Shown piece by piece: positions 8,674 through 17,291 of a DNA stretch of 64,000 bases (position 1 is the stretch's first letter; every line of letters starts with the position of its first letter). Location of the stretch: the NCBI RefSeq assembly GCF_900099895.1, contig NZ_FNDY01000003.1:186001-250000 (forward strand). Direction: 5' to 3'. The notes under the pieces are model-generated. The model worked only from the letters and a program-made list of their open reading frames with translations. It ran no database searches and was not told the DNA's origin. Made by a program: the position numbers and the translations under genes. Origin of the DNA: Paenibacillus naphthalenovorans. GTDB taxonomy: Bacteria > Bacillota > Bacilli > Paenibacillales > NBRC-103111.

Positions 8674-10803
8674 ATGAGCGAATTTCTGAGGCATTTTCAA
8701 AAGAGGCAGGCTGCTTTGGCATCCAGAGAAAAACCGGTCAAAACCGAATGCCCTTACTGCAGTGTGCAATGCACGATGAATCTGCATGAGGAAAAGTCGA
8801 TCATGGTAAGCCGCTATTCGGTCACCCCGAACAAGGAGGATCCGGTTACGGACGGCAGGCTCTGCGTCAAGGGGTTGAACGCGCATGTGCATGCGACCCA
8901 CGACCGGAGGCTGCGATACCCGATGATCCGGATCGGCGGTACGCTCAGTCCTGTATCCTGGGATCAGGCGCTGGAGAGGGTGAAAGCGGAAATCGAAGGC
9001 ATAAGACAGCAGTACGGTAACGATGCCATTGGCGTCTATGGCGGCGGTTCATTATCAAATGAAGAAAGCTATTTGCTGGGGAAATTCGCGCGGGTCGCAT
9101 TGCAGACCAAATATATCGATTACAACGGCCGCTTCTGCATGTCGGCGGCCGCCGGGGCGTCGAACCTCACCTTCGGTGTGGATCGCGGGCTGACGAATCC
9201 GCTGTCGGAGGTGCCGTTAGCCAAATGCATTATTCTGGCGGGCACGAACATTGCCGAATGCCAACCGACGATTATGCCGTATTTTCGCAAGGCAAGGCAG
9301 GAGGGCTGTAAAATCATCGTGATCGATCCGCGGGAAACGGCAACCTGCTCCATTGCGGATCTTCATCTAAAGATCAAACCCGGCTACGATGCGGCCCTTG
9401 TGAACGGGCTGCTCAAGGTCATTGTGGAGGAAGGGTATGTCGATCATGCTTTTGTGAAGGAGCGGACGAACGGGTTTGCGGAGCTCGCGGATCATTTGAT
9501 GCAGGTTTCCCTGGACGAGGTTGCCGAGCTTACCGGGATTCCTTCCCGGCTGATTGTCGAAGCGGCCCGGATGTACGGGCAGGCGGAGACGGGGATGGTT
9601 TTCACGGCGCGGGGCGTAGAGCAGCATGCCAGCGGAGTCGCCAACGTCAGAAATTTCCTCAACCTGGTGCTGCTGACGGGAAAAATCGGAAAGCCCGGCT
9701 GCGGGTATGGAGCGATTACAGGTCAGGCCAACGGACAAGGAGGACGCGAGCATGGTCAGAAGGCGGACCAGCTTCCGGGCTACCGCTTGATAGAAAATCC
9801 CGAACACCGGGCTTACATTGCCAAGGTTTGGGGAATCCCGGAAGAAGAGCTGCCCCGTCAAGGGGTGTCCGCCTATGAAATGATGGAGGCGATTGACCGG
9901 GGAGAGATCAAGGGCCTGATTGTTCTTGCGTCCAATCCGGTCGTATCGAATCCGAACAGTCATTTGGTCGAACGGGCGCTGAAAAAGCTCAAATTTTTGC
10001 TTGTTATCGATCTGTTCGAAACGGAAACGGCAAGGCATGCGCATATGCTGCTGCCGGGTTCTTCCTATCTGGAGGATGAAGGCACCATCACACAGTTGGA
10101 GGGCAGGGTCATGGTGCGTCGGGCGATCAGGCCGCTGCCCGGCGAAGCGCGGTTGGATTGGAAAATTCTTTGTGACATCGCGGAGGTTCTCGGTAAGGGG
10201 CCATATTTCCGGTACGCAAGTGTCGAGGATATTTTTAACGAGCTGAGACTGGCCTCCAAAGGAGGAAAAGCGGATTATTACGGGATGACCTACGATCGGA
10301 TCGAGAAGGAAAGCGGGATATTCTGGCCGTGTCCGGAGAAGGCGCATCCGGGGACGCCCCGGCTGTTCGAACGGCGCTTTGCACATGAAGACGGCCGGGC
10401 GCGGCTTGCACCCATAGCGCATCAGAGCCCGAAAGAACCAGCCAGCAGGAAATATCCTTTTCTGCTGACGACAGGCCGGGTGCTGCAGCATTATTTATCC
10501 GGTGTACAGACCCGCAGCACGCCGGAGCTGAACTCCAGATATCCCGAGCCGCTGCTGGAGATTCATCCCCAAACGGCGGGGGAGATCGGACTGATCAATG
10601 GCGGCCATGCCAAGGTAGCCTCGAAGCGGGGGGAGATCCGGCTCAAAGTGAAATATTCCGCCAAAATCCGTCAGGACACCGTGTTTGTCGCTTTTCATTG
10701 GGGTGATGATCTGAGCATTAATCGGCTGACTAATCCGGCGCTTGATCCGGCCTGCCGCATGCCGGAGTTCAAAGTATGCGCGGTAAACATTATGCCGGGT
10801 TAA
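8674..10803 (+). CDS. nasC: Molybdopterin-dependent nitrate reductase, catalytic subunit (assimilatory type)
   Basis: About 709 residues, cytoplasmic, no Tat signal. An N-terminal [4Fe-4S] motif uses Cys26, Cys29, Cys33 and Cys64 (CPYC, QC, LCVKG). The likely molybdenum ligand is Cys155 in NGRFCMSAAAG. The central MGD-binding domain has ANGQGGREHG, and the C-terminal dinucleotide-binding domain has LLTTGRVLQHY and NRLTNPALDP, features of NasC/NarB-type enzymes. It lacks a C-terminal [2Fe-2S] extension, so an outside electron donor is needed. No nitrite reductase or NasB is in the window. ATG 8674 is preferred, although GTG 8647 is possible. Formate dehydrogenase is the main alternative but the cysteine context favours nitrate reductase. 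Confidence 0.82.
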   Translation: MSEFLRHFQKRQAALASREKPVKTECPYCSVQCTMNLHEEKSIMVSRYSVTPNKEDPVTDGRLCVKGLNAHVHATHDRRLRYPMIRIGGTLSPVSWDQALERVKAEIEGIRQQYGNDAIGVYGGGSLSNEESYLLGKFARVALQTKYIDYNGRFCMSAAAGASNLTFGVDRGLTNPLSEVPLAKCIILAGTNIAECQPTIMPYFRKARQEGCKIIVIDPRETATCSIADLHLKIKPGYDAALVNGLLKVIVEEGYVDHAFVKERTNGFAELADHLMQVSLDEVAELTGIPSRLIVEAARMYGQAETGMVFTARGVEQHASGVANVRNFLNLVLLTGKIGKPGCGYGAITGQANGQGGREHGQKADQLPGYRLIENPEHRAYIAKVWGIPEEELPRQGVSAYEMMEAIDRGEIKGLIVLASNPVVSNPNSHLVERALKKLKFLLVIDLFETETARHAHMLLPGSSYLEDEGTITQLEGRVMVRRAIRPLPGEARLDWKILCDIAEVLGKGPYFRYASVEDIFNELRLASKGGKADYYGMTYDRIEKESGIFWPCPEKAHPGTPRLFERRFAHEDGRARLAPIAHQSPKEPASRKYPFLLTTGRVLQHYLSGVQTRSTPELNSRYPEPLLEIHPQTAGEIGLINGGHAKVASKRGEIRLKVKYSAKIRQDTVFVAFHWGDDLSINRLTNPALDPACRMPEFKVCAVNIMPG

Positions 10804-10809
10804 TTTGTA

Positions 10810-10832
10810 GGCGCGTCTTCACGCGCTCTTTT
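10810..10832 (+). terminator. Short hairpin between nasC and the TrpD-like gene
   Basis: GCGCGT and ACGCGC pair around CTTC and are followed by TCTTTT. It is a weak or partial terminator and may only reduce read-through into the next gene, which has the same orientation 39 bases further on. Confidence 0.5.
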
Positions 10833-10870
10833 CCATTTTTGTTTAGACTTTCCCGGGGGAGGAGACCATC

Positions 10871-11926
10871 ATGAAGCAATGGATTAAAACGGTAGGCACC
10901 GGAAAAACGGGTTCAAGGCATTTAACCTACGACGAGGCGGTAGCCGCCGCTCATGCCATCGCCCGCGGCGAGTCTACGGATGCGCAAACGGCGGCCTTCC
11001 TGATGGCCATGCGGATGAAGGGCGAGGCGGATGAGGAGATGATGGGTTTCATCGATGTGTTTCGCAAATATTCCCTGCCGTACCGTTCTTTTTCGCATTC
11101 GTTGAACTGTGCCGGACCTTACGATGGAAGGGTGTACTTTCCCGTGACGATCCCTGTCAGTTTGCTGCTGGCATCCGTCGGGTTCCCGCAGGTGCTGCAC
11201 GGCAGCGATTCACTCCCTCCGAAGCTCGGGCAATCGTTGAAAGAGCTTCTTGAAGGCTTGGGGATTCGGGTCGGACTGCAGGCGAAGGAGTGGGAAATGA
11301 TCTTTATGAGCATCAATATCGGATTTATATGGACCGACCTGATCTGTCCGCCCTTTGGCCGCGTAAGGCATGTGAGGGAGCAGATGGGGCTCAGAACCTT
11401 TTTCAATACAGTGGAGAAAGTGATCAATCCGGTGCATTCGCTCAATATCATTATCGGAGTCAATCATAAGACGGCGATTGATCATCTGATCCATCTGCTG
11501 CCGAAATCGGGCTTCGAGACCGCCTACATTGTGCAAGGTATGGAGGGATCCGAGGATTTGCCCATCTACAAGAACAGCTCCATCCGTAAAGTAACGCCTT
11601 GGGGCGATGAAGCGAGCACGATCGATCCGGCCACCTTCGGCTTTCACGGGGTCCCGCTTGAAAAATGCGGCAAAGAGCGGCAGCTTCAGCTGTTGACCCG
11701 AATCGTACAAGGAGACGATTCCCCGGAAATTGCCAATGAGCGGGATCATGTGATCTTTAATGCCGGACTTCGTTTGTATTGGTTCGATAAGGTGGGATCG
11801 TATGAGGAAGGCTTTCAGCTCGCACGATCGCTGCTGCAGCGCAAGGAAGCGCAGAAGCTGCTGGACAAATGGCGCGATTTAAGCAGCCGAAGCGACTATG
11901 GAGGACGGCTTCAGGCGAACGGATGA
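10871..11926 (+). CDS. TrpD-like (anthranilate phosphoribosyltransferase family) protein of unknown function
   Basis: 351 residues with the two-domain architecture of TrpD: a helical N-terminal domain (residues 1-75, LTYDEAVAAAHAIARGE) and a glycosyltransferase-3 domain. The segment VRKELG...TVFN of TrpD is matched by VREQMGLRTFFNTVEK. The PRPP-binding GTGGD of true TrpD is replaced by GPYDGR, and KHGNRS..SK.G by LHGSDSLPPKLG. It is therefore a paralogue like E. coli YbiB (TrpD2) and is unlikely to make tryptophan; no other trp gene is nearby. GGGGGAGGAG precedes the ATG. Position behind nasC suggests a link to nitrate or molybdopterin metabolism, which is inference. Confidence 0.75.
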   Translation: MKQWIKTVGTGKTGSRHLTYDEAVAAAHAIARGESTDAQTAAFLMAMRMKGEADEEMMGFIDVFRKYSLPYRSFSHSLNCAGPYDGRVYFPVTIPVSLLLASVGFPQVLHGSDSLPPKLGQSLKELLEGLGIRVGLQAKEWEMIFMSINIGFIWTDLICPPFGRVRHVREQMGLRTFFNTVEKVINPVHSLNIIIGVNHKTAIDHLIHLLPKSGFETAYIVQGMEGSEDLPIYKNSSIRKVTPWGDEASTIDPATFGFHGVPLEKCGKERQLQLLTRIVQGDDSPEIANERDHVIFNAGLRLYWFDKVGSYEEGFQLARSLLQRKEAQKLLDKWRDLSSRSDYGGRLQANG

Positions 11927-11959
11927 ATAAAGTGAATCGGACGCTGTAGTGCTTGATTT

Positions 11960-11981
11960 GCCGGGCCTGCGGCCCGGCTTT
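11960..11981. terminator. Terminator between convergent genes
   Basis: GCCGGGCC and GGCCCGGC form a perfect 8-base stem around TGC, followed by TTTGT. It lies between the plus-strand TrpD-like gene and the minus-strand ABC ATPase gene and could serve the first of them. Confidence 0.75.
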
Positions 11982-11991
11982 GTCAAGAGGC

Positions 11992-12777
11992 TTACACTAC
12001 GGCAAGCCAAGCCCGGCCGTTTCGGAAGCGCACCTCCACCGGCATCTCGTAGAAGTCGGATAGCGTACCGTCGGTAAGCAGCTTCCCGGTTTCTCCGGCT
12101 GCGAACATCTCACCGCGGCGCAGCAGGAGGACGTGGGTGAAGACGGGCAGAATTTCCTCCGTATGATGCGTGACATAGAGCATGGTAGGGGCATCAGGCC
12201 GCTCCGCCAGGCCCGCAATGCTCGACAGTAGCTGCTCCCGTGCAAAGAGATCGAGTCCGTTACAGGGTTCGTCGAGAATCAGCAGCCGTGGATTGGCCAT
12301 CAATGCACGGGCGATCAACAGCTTCTGCTTCTCCCCTTGGGAGCACGTTTGGTATGTCCGGTCCCACAGATGGGAGCAGCCCAGCCGCTTCATCAGCTCC
12401 GAGGCTTGTTCATAGTCCTTCTCGTCGGGTTTATCGTATAAACCGATGGTGGCGTATTTGCCGCTCAGTACAACGACCTGCGCTTTATCGCTAGCGTATA
12501 GTTTTTCCTGGAGCGAGGAACTGACCCAGCCGATCGATTTGCGCATCTCCCGCAGATCGACGGACCCGTACGTTTCCCCAAGAATGCTGATGACGCCTGT
12601 GGTTGGCCACAAATAGCCTGTAATCATATTCAGCAGCGTTGTTTTACCGGAGCCGTTGAGCCCGAGCAAAGCCCAATGCTCTCCTTTGCGGACCTTCCAT
12701 TCGATGCCGCTCAGCAGCGTTTTGTCGTCCCGGCGGTAGCTGAGATTTTTCACTTCAATCGTATAGGCCGTATTCAC
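11992..12777 (-). CDS. ABC transporter ATP-binding protein (YlmA/ModF-like)
   Basis: 261 residues using the GTG start at 12777, which has GAGGAG 10 bases upstream; a TTG 42 bases further out (12819) is less likely. A single ABC cassette: Walker A GLNGSGKTT, Q-loop WVSSSLQE, signature CSQGEKQK, Walker B LLILDEPCNG, and H-loop VTHHTEE. No membrane partner is encoded next to it. B. subtilis YlmA and the molybdate-linked ModF are single-gene ATPases of this kind. Nearness to a molybdoenzyme is suggestive but the gene faces the other way, so no substrate is assigned. Confidence 0.85.
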   Translation of the reverse strand: MNTAYTIEVKNLSYRRDDKTLLSGIEWKVRKGEHWALLGLNGSGKTTLLNMITGYLWPTTGVISILGETYGSVDLREMRKSIGWVSSSLQEKLYASDKAQVVVLSGKYATIGLYDKPDEKDYEQASELMKRLGCSHLWDRTYQTCSQGEKQKLLIARALMANPRLLILDEPCNGLDLFAREQLLSSIAGLAERPDAPTMLYVTHHTEEILPVFTHVLLLRRGEMFAAGETGKLLTDGTLSDFYEMPVEVRFRNGRAWLAVV

Positions 12778-12873
12778 AACTGTTTTTCTCCTCTCTTCTT
12801 GTCCGATGTTCTCCCTCAAGCGCTTTTACTTTATTCAAGCAGCGGCCGGGCTCTTTTTCAAGCCGCCGCCTGC

Positions 12874-13401
12874 TCACACCTGCTGCGGGTCCGCCAGTTC
12901 GGTCCAGTGAACCGTTGCCTTTCCGTCTCCGTCATAACCGGCCGTTCCAACCCACACATGACGGCTTGGACCCCGTTCTAAATAATGCTCCAGCAAACGA
13001 TGAAAAATAAAAGGGATTTCGCGGTTCAGCACCTGTTCGCGGGGGATCCAATGGAGTTCCCCTTCTTCCGTCAGGCCCACGTCGCGCCGCAGGGCGCTGG
13101 CTGTATAAATAAACTGCTGCCGGACCTCCTTCTGGTTCAGTCGAAGCAGGATGTACTGCAGCCTGAGGTCGGCGATATCTTCGGGAAGCAGTCCCGTCTC
13201 CTCGTGAATTTCTCTGAGGATGGCGGCTTGAGGGTCATTGATTTCCTCCGGCTCCAAATGTCCTCCGACTGCGGCCCACAGACCTGGTGAAAGGGTGCGT
13301 GTCAGTGACCTTTTCATCATCAGCAAATCATTATCGTGAAAAAGAAGCGCAGTAGCGATCATGCGGGCTCGAATCAATCCGGCTCTCTCCTTTTGGCGCA
13401 T
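12874..13401 (-). CDS. Nudix hydrolase
   Basis: 175 residues. Nudix enzymes hydrolyse a nucleoside diphosphate linked to another moiety. The box reads GGHLEPEE ... REIHEETGL, with two extra residues between the glutamate and the arginine compared with the GX5EX7REUXEEXGU consensus, a variation seen in several subfamilies. The metal-binding REIHEE core is intact. It is divergent from pheB and separated by 96 bases from the ABC ATPase gene on the same strand. The substrate cannot be told from the sequence. Confidence 0.85.
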   Translation of the reverse strand: MRQKERAGLIRARMIATALLFHDNDLLMMKRSLTRTLSPGLWAAVGGHLEPEEINDPQAAILREIHEETGLLPEDIADLRLQYILLRLNQKEVRQQFIYTASALRRDVGLTEEGELHWIPREQVLNREIPFIFHRLLEHYLERGPSRHVWVGTAGYDGDGKATVHWTELADPQQV

Positions 13402-13446
13402 TTATACTTCTTTACCAATTTATCATATTTTACATGGGAAAGCCTA

Positions 13447-13476
13447 TTGCCCGAACACTGCTTTTTACGTTATAAT
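13447..13476 (+). promoter_or_regulatory. Sigma-A promoter for pheB-hom-thrB-pheA-ilvE
   Basis: TTGCCC (13447-13452) and a consensus TATAAT (13471-13476) are 18 bases apart, 46 bases before the pheB start. No attenuator or T-box is visible in the short leader. Confidence 0.65.
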
Positions 13477-13521
13477 GTCCACTAGGTAAAAACAATCGTC
13501 TTTATAGAGAGGACTGTTACC

Positions 13522-13995
13522 GTGCCGGACAAACATGTCGCAGAGGAAAAGACGGATGGCGTCGAGCGTTATTTCTTGGTGCGCGAGGATATTTTGCCGG
13601 AGGCGCTGATCAAGACGGTGCAAGCCAAGGAGCTTCTGGCCCGCGGAGAAGTGAAGACGATTCACGAAGCGGTGGAGCAGGTCGAGCTGAGCCGGAGCGC
13701 CTTCTATAAATACAAGGATGGCATTTACCCGTTAAGCAAGCTCGACCGTGAGCGGATCGTCACGATCTCCATGGATTTGGAACACCGTTCGGGTATTTTG
13801 TCCCGGGTTCTTGCCCTAATTGCGGGACTCGAGGGCAATGTGCTGACGATTCACCAGACGATTCCGCTTCAAGGAGTGGCCAATGTGGTCATTTCCGTGG
13901 AAACGTCCATGATGGGCGAGAATGTCGCTTTTCTGCTTGACAAGCTGCGGAGCCAGGAAGGCGTCAGCCGCGCCGCGGTTGTCGGGCAGGGCTAA
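13522..13995 (+). CDS. pheB: ACT-domain protein PheB
   Basis: 157 residues, GTG start with AGAGAGGA upstream. The C-terminal half (about residues 82-157, RERIVTISMDLEHRSGILSRVLALIAGLEGN) is an ACT amino-acid-binding domain, and the N-terminal half looks like a small helical, HTH-like region (TIHEAVEQVELSRSAFYKYKDG). In B. subtilis pheB lies directly between obg and pheA; its biochemical role is not well defined, although regulation of phenylalanine synthesis is often assumed. Here it leads an operon with hom 17 bases downstream. Confidence 0.88.
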   Translation: MPDKHVAEEKTDGVERYFLVREDILPEALIKTVQAKELLARGEVKTIHEAVEQVELSRSAFYKYKDGIYPLSKLDRERIVTISMDLEHRSGILSRVLALIAGLEGNVLTIHQTIPLQGVANVVISVETSMMGENVAFLLDKLRSQEGVSRAAVVGQG

Positions 13996-14012
13996 TGATA
14001 AGGAGGAAGCGT

Positions 14013-15299
14013 ATGAAACCGATCAAAGTAGGATTACTTGGTCTCGGTACCGTAGGAACCGGGGTCGTTCGCATTGTAGAAAACCATCAGCACGATCTGC
14101 TCAGCCAGTCAGGGTCTCCGATTGAAATCGCTAAAATATTGGTGCAGAATAAAAACAAGACCCGCAATATCAGCGTGTCTTCGGATATACTGACGGAAAA
14201 TCCGTGGGATGTGGTCGAAAACCCGGAAATCGACGTCATTGTTGAAGTCATGGGCGGCATTGAGCTGTCGAAGAAGCTTATTCTGACCGCCCTTGATCAC
14301 GGCAAGCATATCGTTACGGCCAATAAGGATTTGATGGCGCTGCACGGGCCGGAGATCTTGGCGAGGGCGGCGGAAAAACGATGCGACGTGTTCTATGAAG
14401 CGAGCGTAGCCGGAGGCATTCCGATTATCCGTACGCTGGTCGAGGGCTTTACGTCCGACCGGATTACGAAGATCATGGGAATTGTCAACGGTACGACCAA
14501 CTATATTTTGACGAAAATGAGCCAGGAAGGCGCGGCTTATGAGGATGTGCTTAAGGAGGCACAGCAGCTCGGGTATGCCGAGGCTGATCCGACCTCCGAC
14601 GTGGAAGGATTCGATGCCGCAAGGAAAATGACCATTCTGAGCACACTCGGCTTCCGGGCGAACGTGGCGCTCTCCGATGTAGAAGTAAGAGGCATTTCGA
14701 AGGTAAGCAAGGAAGATATTGCCTATGGCAAGCGTCTCGGTTATGAAGTGAAGCTGCTCGGCATTGCCGAGCGTCAGGACGACGCTATCAGCATCAGCGT
14801 GCAGCCGACCATGGTCAAGCATTCGCATCCGCTCGCATCGGTTAATGGCGTATTTAACGCCGTATACGTGTACGGTGAAGCGGTAGGCGAAACAATGTTT
14901 TACGGCCCGGGCGCAGGCGAAATGCCGACGGCGACCTCGGTGGTGGCCGATCTTGTGGCGGTCGTCCGGAATTTGAATCTCGGGATCAACGGCCGCCGCG
15001 GATTCGTCCCTTACAAAGAAAAGAAGCTCAAAACCGACGAACAGATCGTCTCGAAAAACTTTATCCTGCTCCATGTAGAGGATAAGGCGGGCGTATTGGC
15101 GCAAATTACCCAGGTGTTCGCCGAATACGAAGTCAGCCTGGAGTCGGTGCTGCAGCACCCGAATCGCACGAATTCGCTGGCTGAAATTATTGTCATTACC
15201 CACGACGCCAACAAAGCCGCTATGACTAAAGTGCTGAAGCGGTTCGAGTCGATGGACGTCGTTCAAGCGATCAAGAGCGTATATCGGGTTGAAGGCTAA
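14013..15299 (+). CDS. hom: Homoserine dehydrogenase
   Basis: 428 residues. Reduces aspartate semialdehyde to homoserine in the threonine/methionine branch. The N-terminal NAD(P)-binding motif is GLGTVGTG (residues 8-15). The catalytic region has VNGTTNYILTKM and GYAEADPTSDVEGFDAARK, and a C-terminal ACT domain (about 350-425) implies feedback control, normally by threonine. ATG 14013 is chosen because AAGGAGG lies just upstream, inside the longer open frame. It is co-transcribed with pheB. Confidence 0.97.
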   Translation: MKPIKVGLLGLGTVGTGVVRIVENHQHDLLSQSGSPIEIAKILVQNKNKTRNISVSSDILTENPWDVVENPEIDVIVEVMGGIELSKKLILTALDHGKHIVTANKDLMALHGPEILARAAEKRCDVFYEASVAGGIPIIRTLVEGFTSDRITKIMGIVNGTTNYILTKMSQEGAAYEDVLKEAQQLGYAEADPTSDVEGFDAARKMTILSTLGFRANVALSDVEVRGISKVSKEDIAYGKRLGYEVKLLGIAERQDDAISISVQPTMVKHSHPLASVNGVFNAVYVYGEAVGETMFYGPGAGEMPTATSVVADLVAVVRNLNLGINGRRGFVPYKEKKLKTDEQIVSKNFILLHVEDKAGVLAQITQVFAEYEVSLESVLQHPNRTNSLAEIIVITHDANKAAMTKVLKRFESMDVVQAIKSVYRVEG

Positions 15300-15423
15300 T
15301 CATTTTTTAAGATACGTTGGACTGCTGCGAAAGTATAGCGCGGGAGAGCCGATGATCAGCAAAGGCTTTTGAAGCGGCGGATGGAAGCGATTCGGAAGCC
15401 GAAAGGGTAGGAGCGATTAAGAA

Positions 15424-16404
15424 ATGGAGAACAGCAGCAGGAAAGTACTCGTTAAGGTGCCGGCCAGCACGGCGAATCTGGGCCCCGGCTTCGATACGCT
15501 GGGCATGGCGCTGGACTTGTATGCATGGATTGAGATGGGCTTTGCCGAACAAACCGTCATTGAGTTCTTCGGTGATCAGGTCAAGGGTGTGCCGGCGGAT
15601 AAGAGCAACCTTATCTATAAGGTGGCGCAGATGGTGTTCGAGCGGGCCGGTGTAAGCCACCCGGAGCTGTACATCGGCATGTACAGCGAAATTCCGTTGA
15701 CACGCGGCCTCGGCAGCAGCGCATCGGCCATTGTGGGGGCGCTCGCTGCGGCCAACGCGCTCATCGGCAGTCCGCTGTCCGATGACGAGCTGTTTCAAAT
15801 GGCGACGGGCTTGGAGCAGCACCCCGACAACGTCGGGGCGTCGCTGTTCGGCGGACTTGTCGTCGCCTTCTGGGACGGCACGCGGGCGGAGCACATTCGC
15901 GTGGAACCGCACGGACAGCTGGAAGTGCTGGTCGCCATCCCTCACTTCCAACTGTCGACGGAAAAGGCGCGGGGCGTACTGCCGCGCAAGCAGAGCCTCG
16001 AGAATGCCGTTTTCAACGTCGGCCATTCGTCGCTGCTTGTCGCCGCCCTGTGCACCGGGCGGCTCGATATGATCGCATGCGCCATGAAGGACGCGCTGCA
16101 TCAGCCTTACCGGGCGGCTCTTGTGCCCGGTCTGGGTCAAATTCTCGACGAAGCGACGGACCGCGGCGCCTTGGGCGTGGCTCTTAGCGGCGCGGGTCCG
16201 ACGATCCTCGCGCTCGTTGACCGGAGAAGCTCCCGCAAAGCGGAGCTGGAGCGGTTCATGGTGGACACGCTGAAGAAGGAGGGGATCGACGCCACGACCA
16301 TGTGGCTGAACCCGGACAAGCACGGTGTACAAGTGCACCCGTTGACACCTGAAGATGAAAGGTGTACATTACTGGAAAAGATAAAAGGAGAGGTCCGTGC
16401 ATGA
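15424..16404 (+). CDS. thrB: Homoserine kinase
   Basis: 326 residues of the GHMP kinase superfamily. Phosphorylates homoserine for threonine synthesis. It begins with PASTANLGPGFDTLGMAL, has the ATP-binding glycine/serine loop PLTRGLGSSASA at about residue 96, and the C-terminal GAGPTILAL. GGAGCG precedes the ATG. The 124-base gap after hom shows no strong terminator. The stop overlaps the start of pheA (ATGA). Threonine synthase (thrC), normally between hom and thrB, is not in the window. Confidence 0.97.
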   Translation: MENSSRKVLVKVPASTANLGPGFDTLGMALDLYAWIEMGFAEQTVIEFFGDQVKGVPADKSNLIYKVAQMVFERAGVSHPELYIGMYSEIPLTRGLGSSASAIVGALAAANALIGSPLSDDELFQMATGLEQHPDNVGASLFGGLVVAFWDGTRAEHIRVEPHGQLEVLVAIPHFQLSTEKARGVLPRKQSLENAVFNVGHSSLLVAALCTGRLDMIACAMKDALHQPYRAALVPGLGQILDEATDRGALGVALSGAGPTILALVDRRSSRKAELERFMVDTLKKEGIDATTMWLNPDKHGVQVHPLTPEDERCTLLEKIKGEVRA

Positions 16405-17285
16405 AGCGAGTATCCCTCCTGGGTCCAGGCACGTTCACCGAGGAATCCGCCCATTACTTTCTCGGCAAAGACGGGTTTGAATATGTGAACTGCAAGCTGA
16501 TCGCCGATGTATTCCGCGCGACCGTGGACGGAACGACCGATTTCAGCGTCATTCCGATCGAGAATACCTTCGAGGGCTCGGTCAGCCTGCATGTGGATTG
16601 GCTGGTCCATGATGTGGACCTGCCGATTCAAGCGGAATGGGTATACCCGATATCCATTAATCTGCTTTCCATTCCTGCTGTGGAGAATGAGCCTGACGCA
16701 TTCGAGAAGGGCTGCGGCCGGATCCGCAAAATCTATTCACACGGTGTGACGCTGGCCCAGTGTCAAAAGTTTTTGCGTGAGCATCTGCCGCATGTGGAGC
16801 TGGAGCAGGTCGGCAGCAACGGCGAAGCCGCCAGGCTGGTGAGGGAGCTGAATGACCCGGCTATAGCGGCGCTGGCTCCTCAGGCCGCGGGCGAGCTGTA
16901 CCGTTTGCAGACGCTTGCCGCAGGCGTACAGGATCATCAGAACAACTACACCCGGTTCGTACTGATCGGCCGCGAGAAGCCGGTCATGAAAACATCGGCC
17001 GGCTGCAAAACGACAATCCTCGTGACGCTGCCCGAGGATTACCCGGGCGCACTGCACCAGGTGCTGTCCGCGTTTGCCTGGAGACGGATCAACTTGTCCA
17101 AAATCGAGTCGCGTCCAACCAAGAAAAAGCTGGGGAATTATTTTTTTTATATCGACATTGAGGCTTCTATGGACTCCGTATTGCTCCCGGCAGCGCTTCA
17201 AGAAATTGAAGCGATCGGCTGTCAGGTGCGCATCCTGGGTTGTTACCCGACTTACTCCTATGAGCCCGAAACTTCGGAGGTGTAA
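16401..17285 (+). CDS. pheA: Prephenate dehydratase
   Basis: 294 residues. Converts prephenate to phenylpyruvate. The catalytic domain shows GPGTFTEESAHYF at the start and the motif SVIPIENTFEGSV. The C-terminal ACT domain contains the phenylalanine-binding ESRP motif (KIESRPTKKKLGNYFFYID). The ATG overlaps the thrB stop codon by ATGA, with AGGAGAGG as ribosome site, so it is translationally coupled to thrB. This is a monofunctional enzyme without chorismate mutase. Confidence 0.97.
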   Translation: MKRVSLLGPGTFTEESAHYFLGKDGFEYVNCKLIADVFRATVDGTTDFSVIPIENTFEGSVSLHVDWLVHDVDLPIQAEWVYPISINLLSIPAVENEPDAFEKGCGRIRKIYSHGVTLAQCQKFLREHLPHVELEQVGSNGEAARLVRELNDPAIAALAPQAAGELYRLQTLAAGVQDHQNNYTRFVLIGREKPVMKTSAGCKTTILVTLPEDYPGALHQVLSAFAWRRINLSKIESRPTKKKLGNYFFYIDIEASMDSVLLPAALQEIEAIGCQVRILGCYPTYSYEPETSEV

Positions 17286-17291
17286 TCAGAC

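Noticed and set aside
14109-15266. 385-residue minus-strand open frame opposite hom
   Set aside because: Antisense shadow of a conserved enzyme gene.
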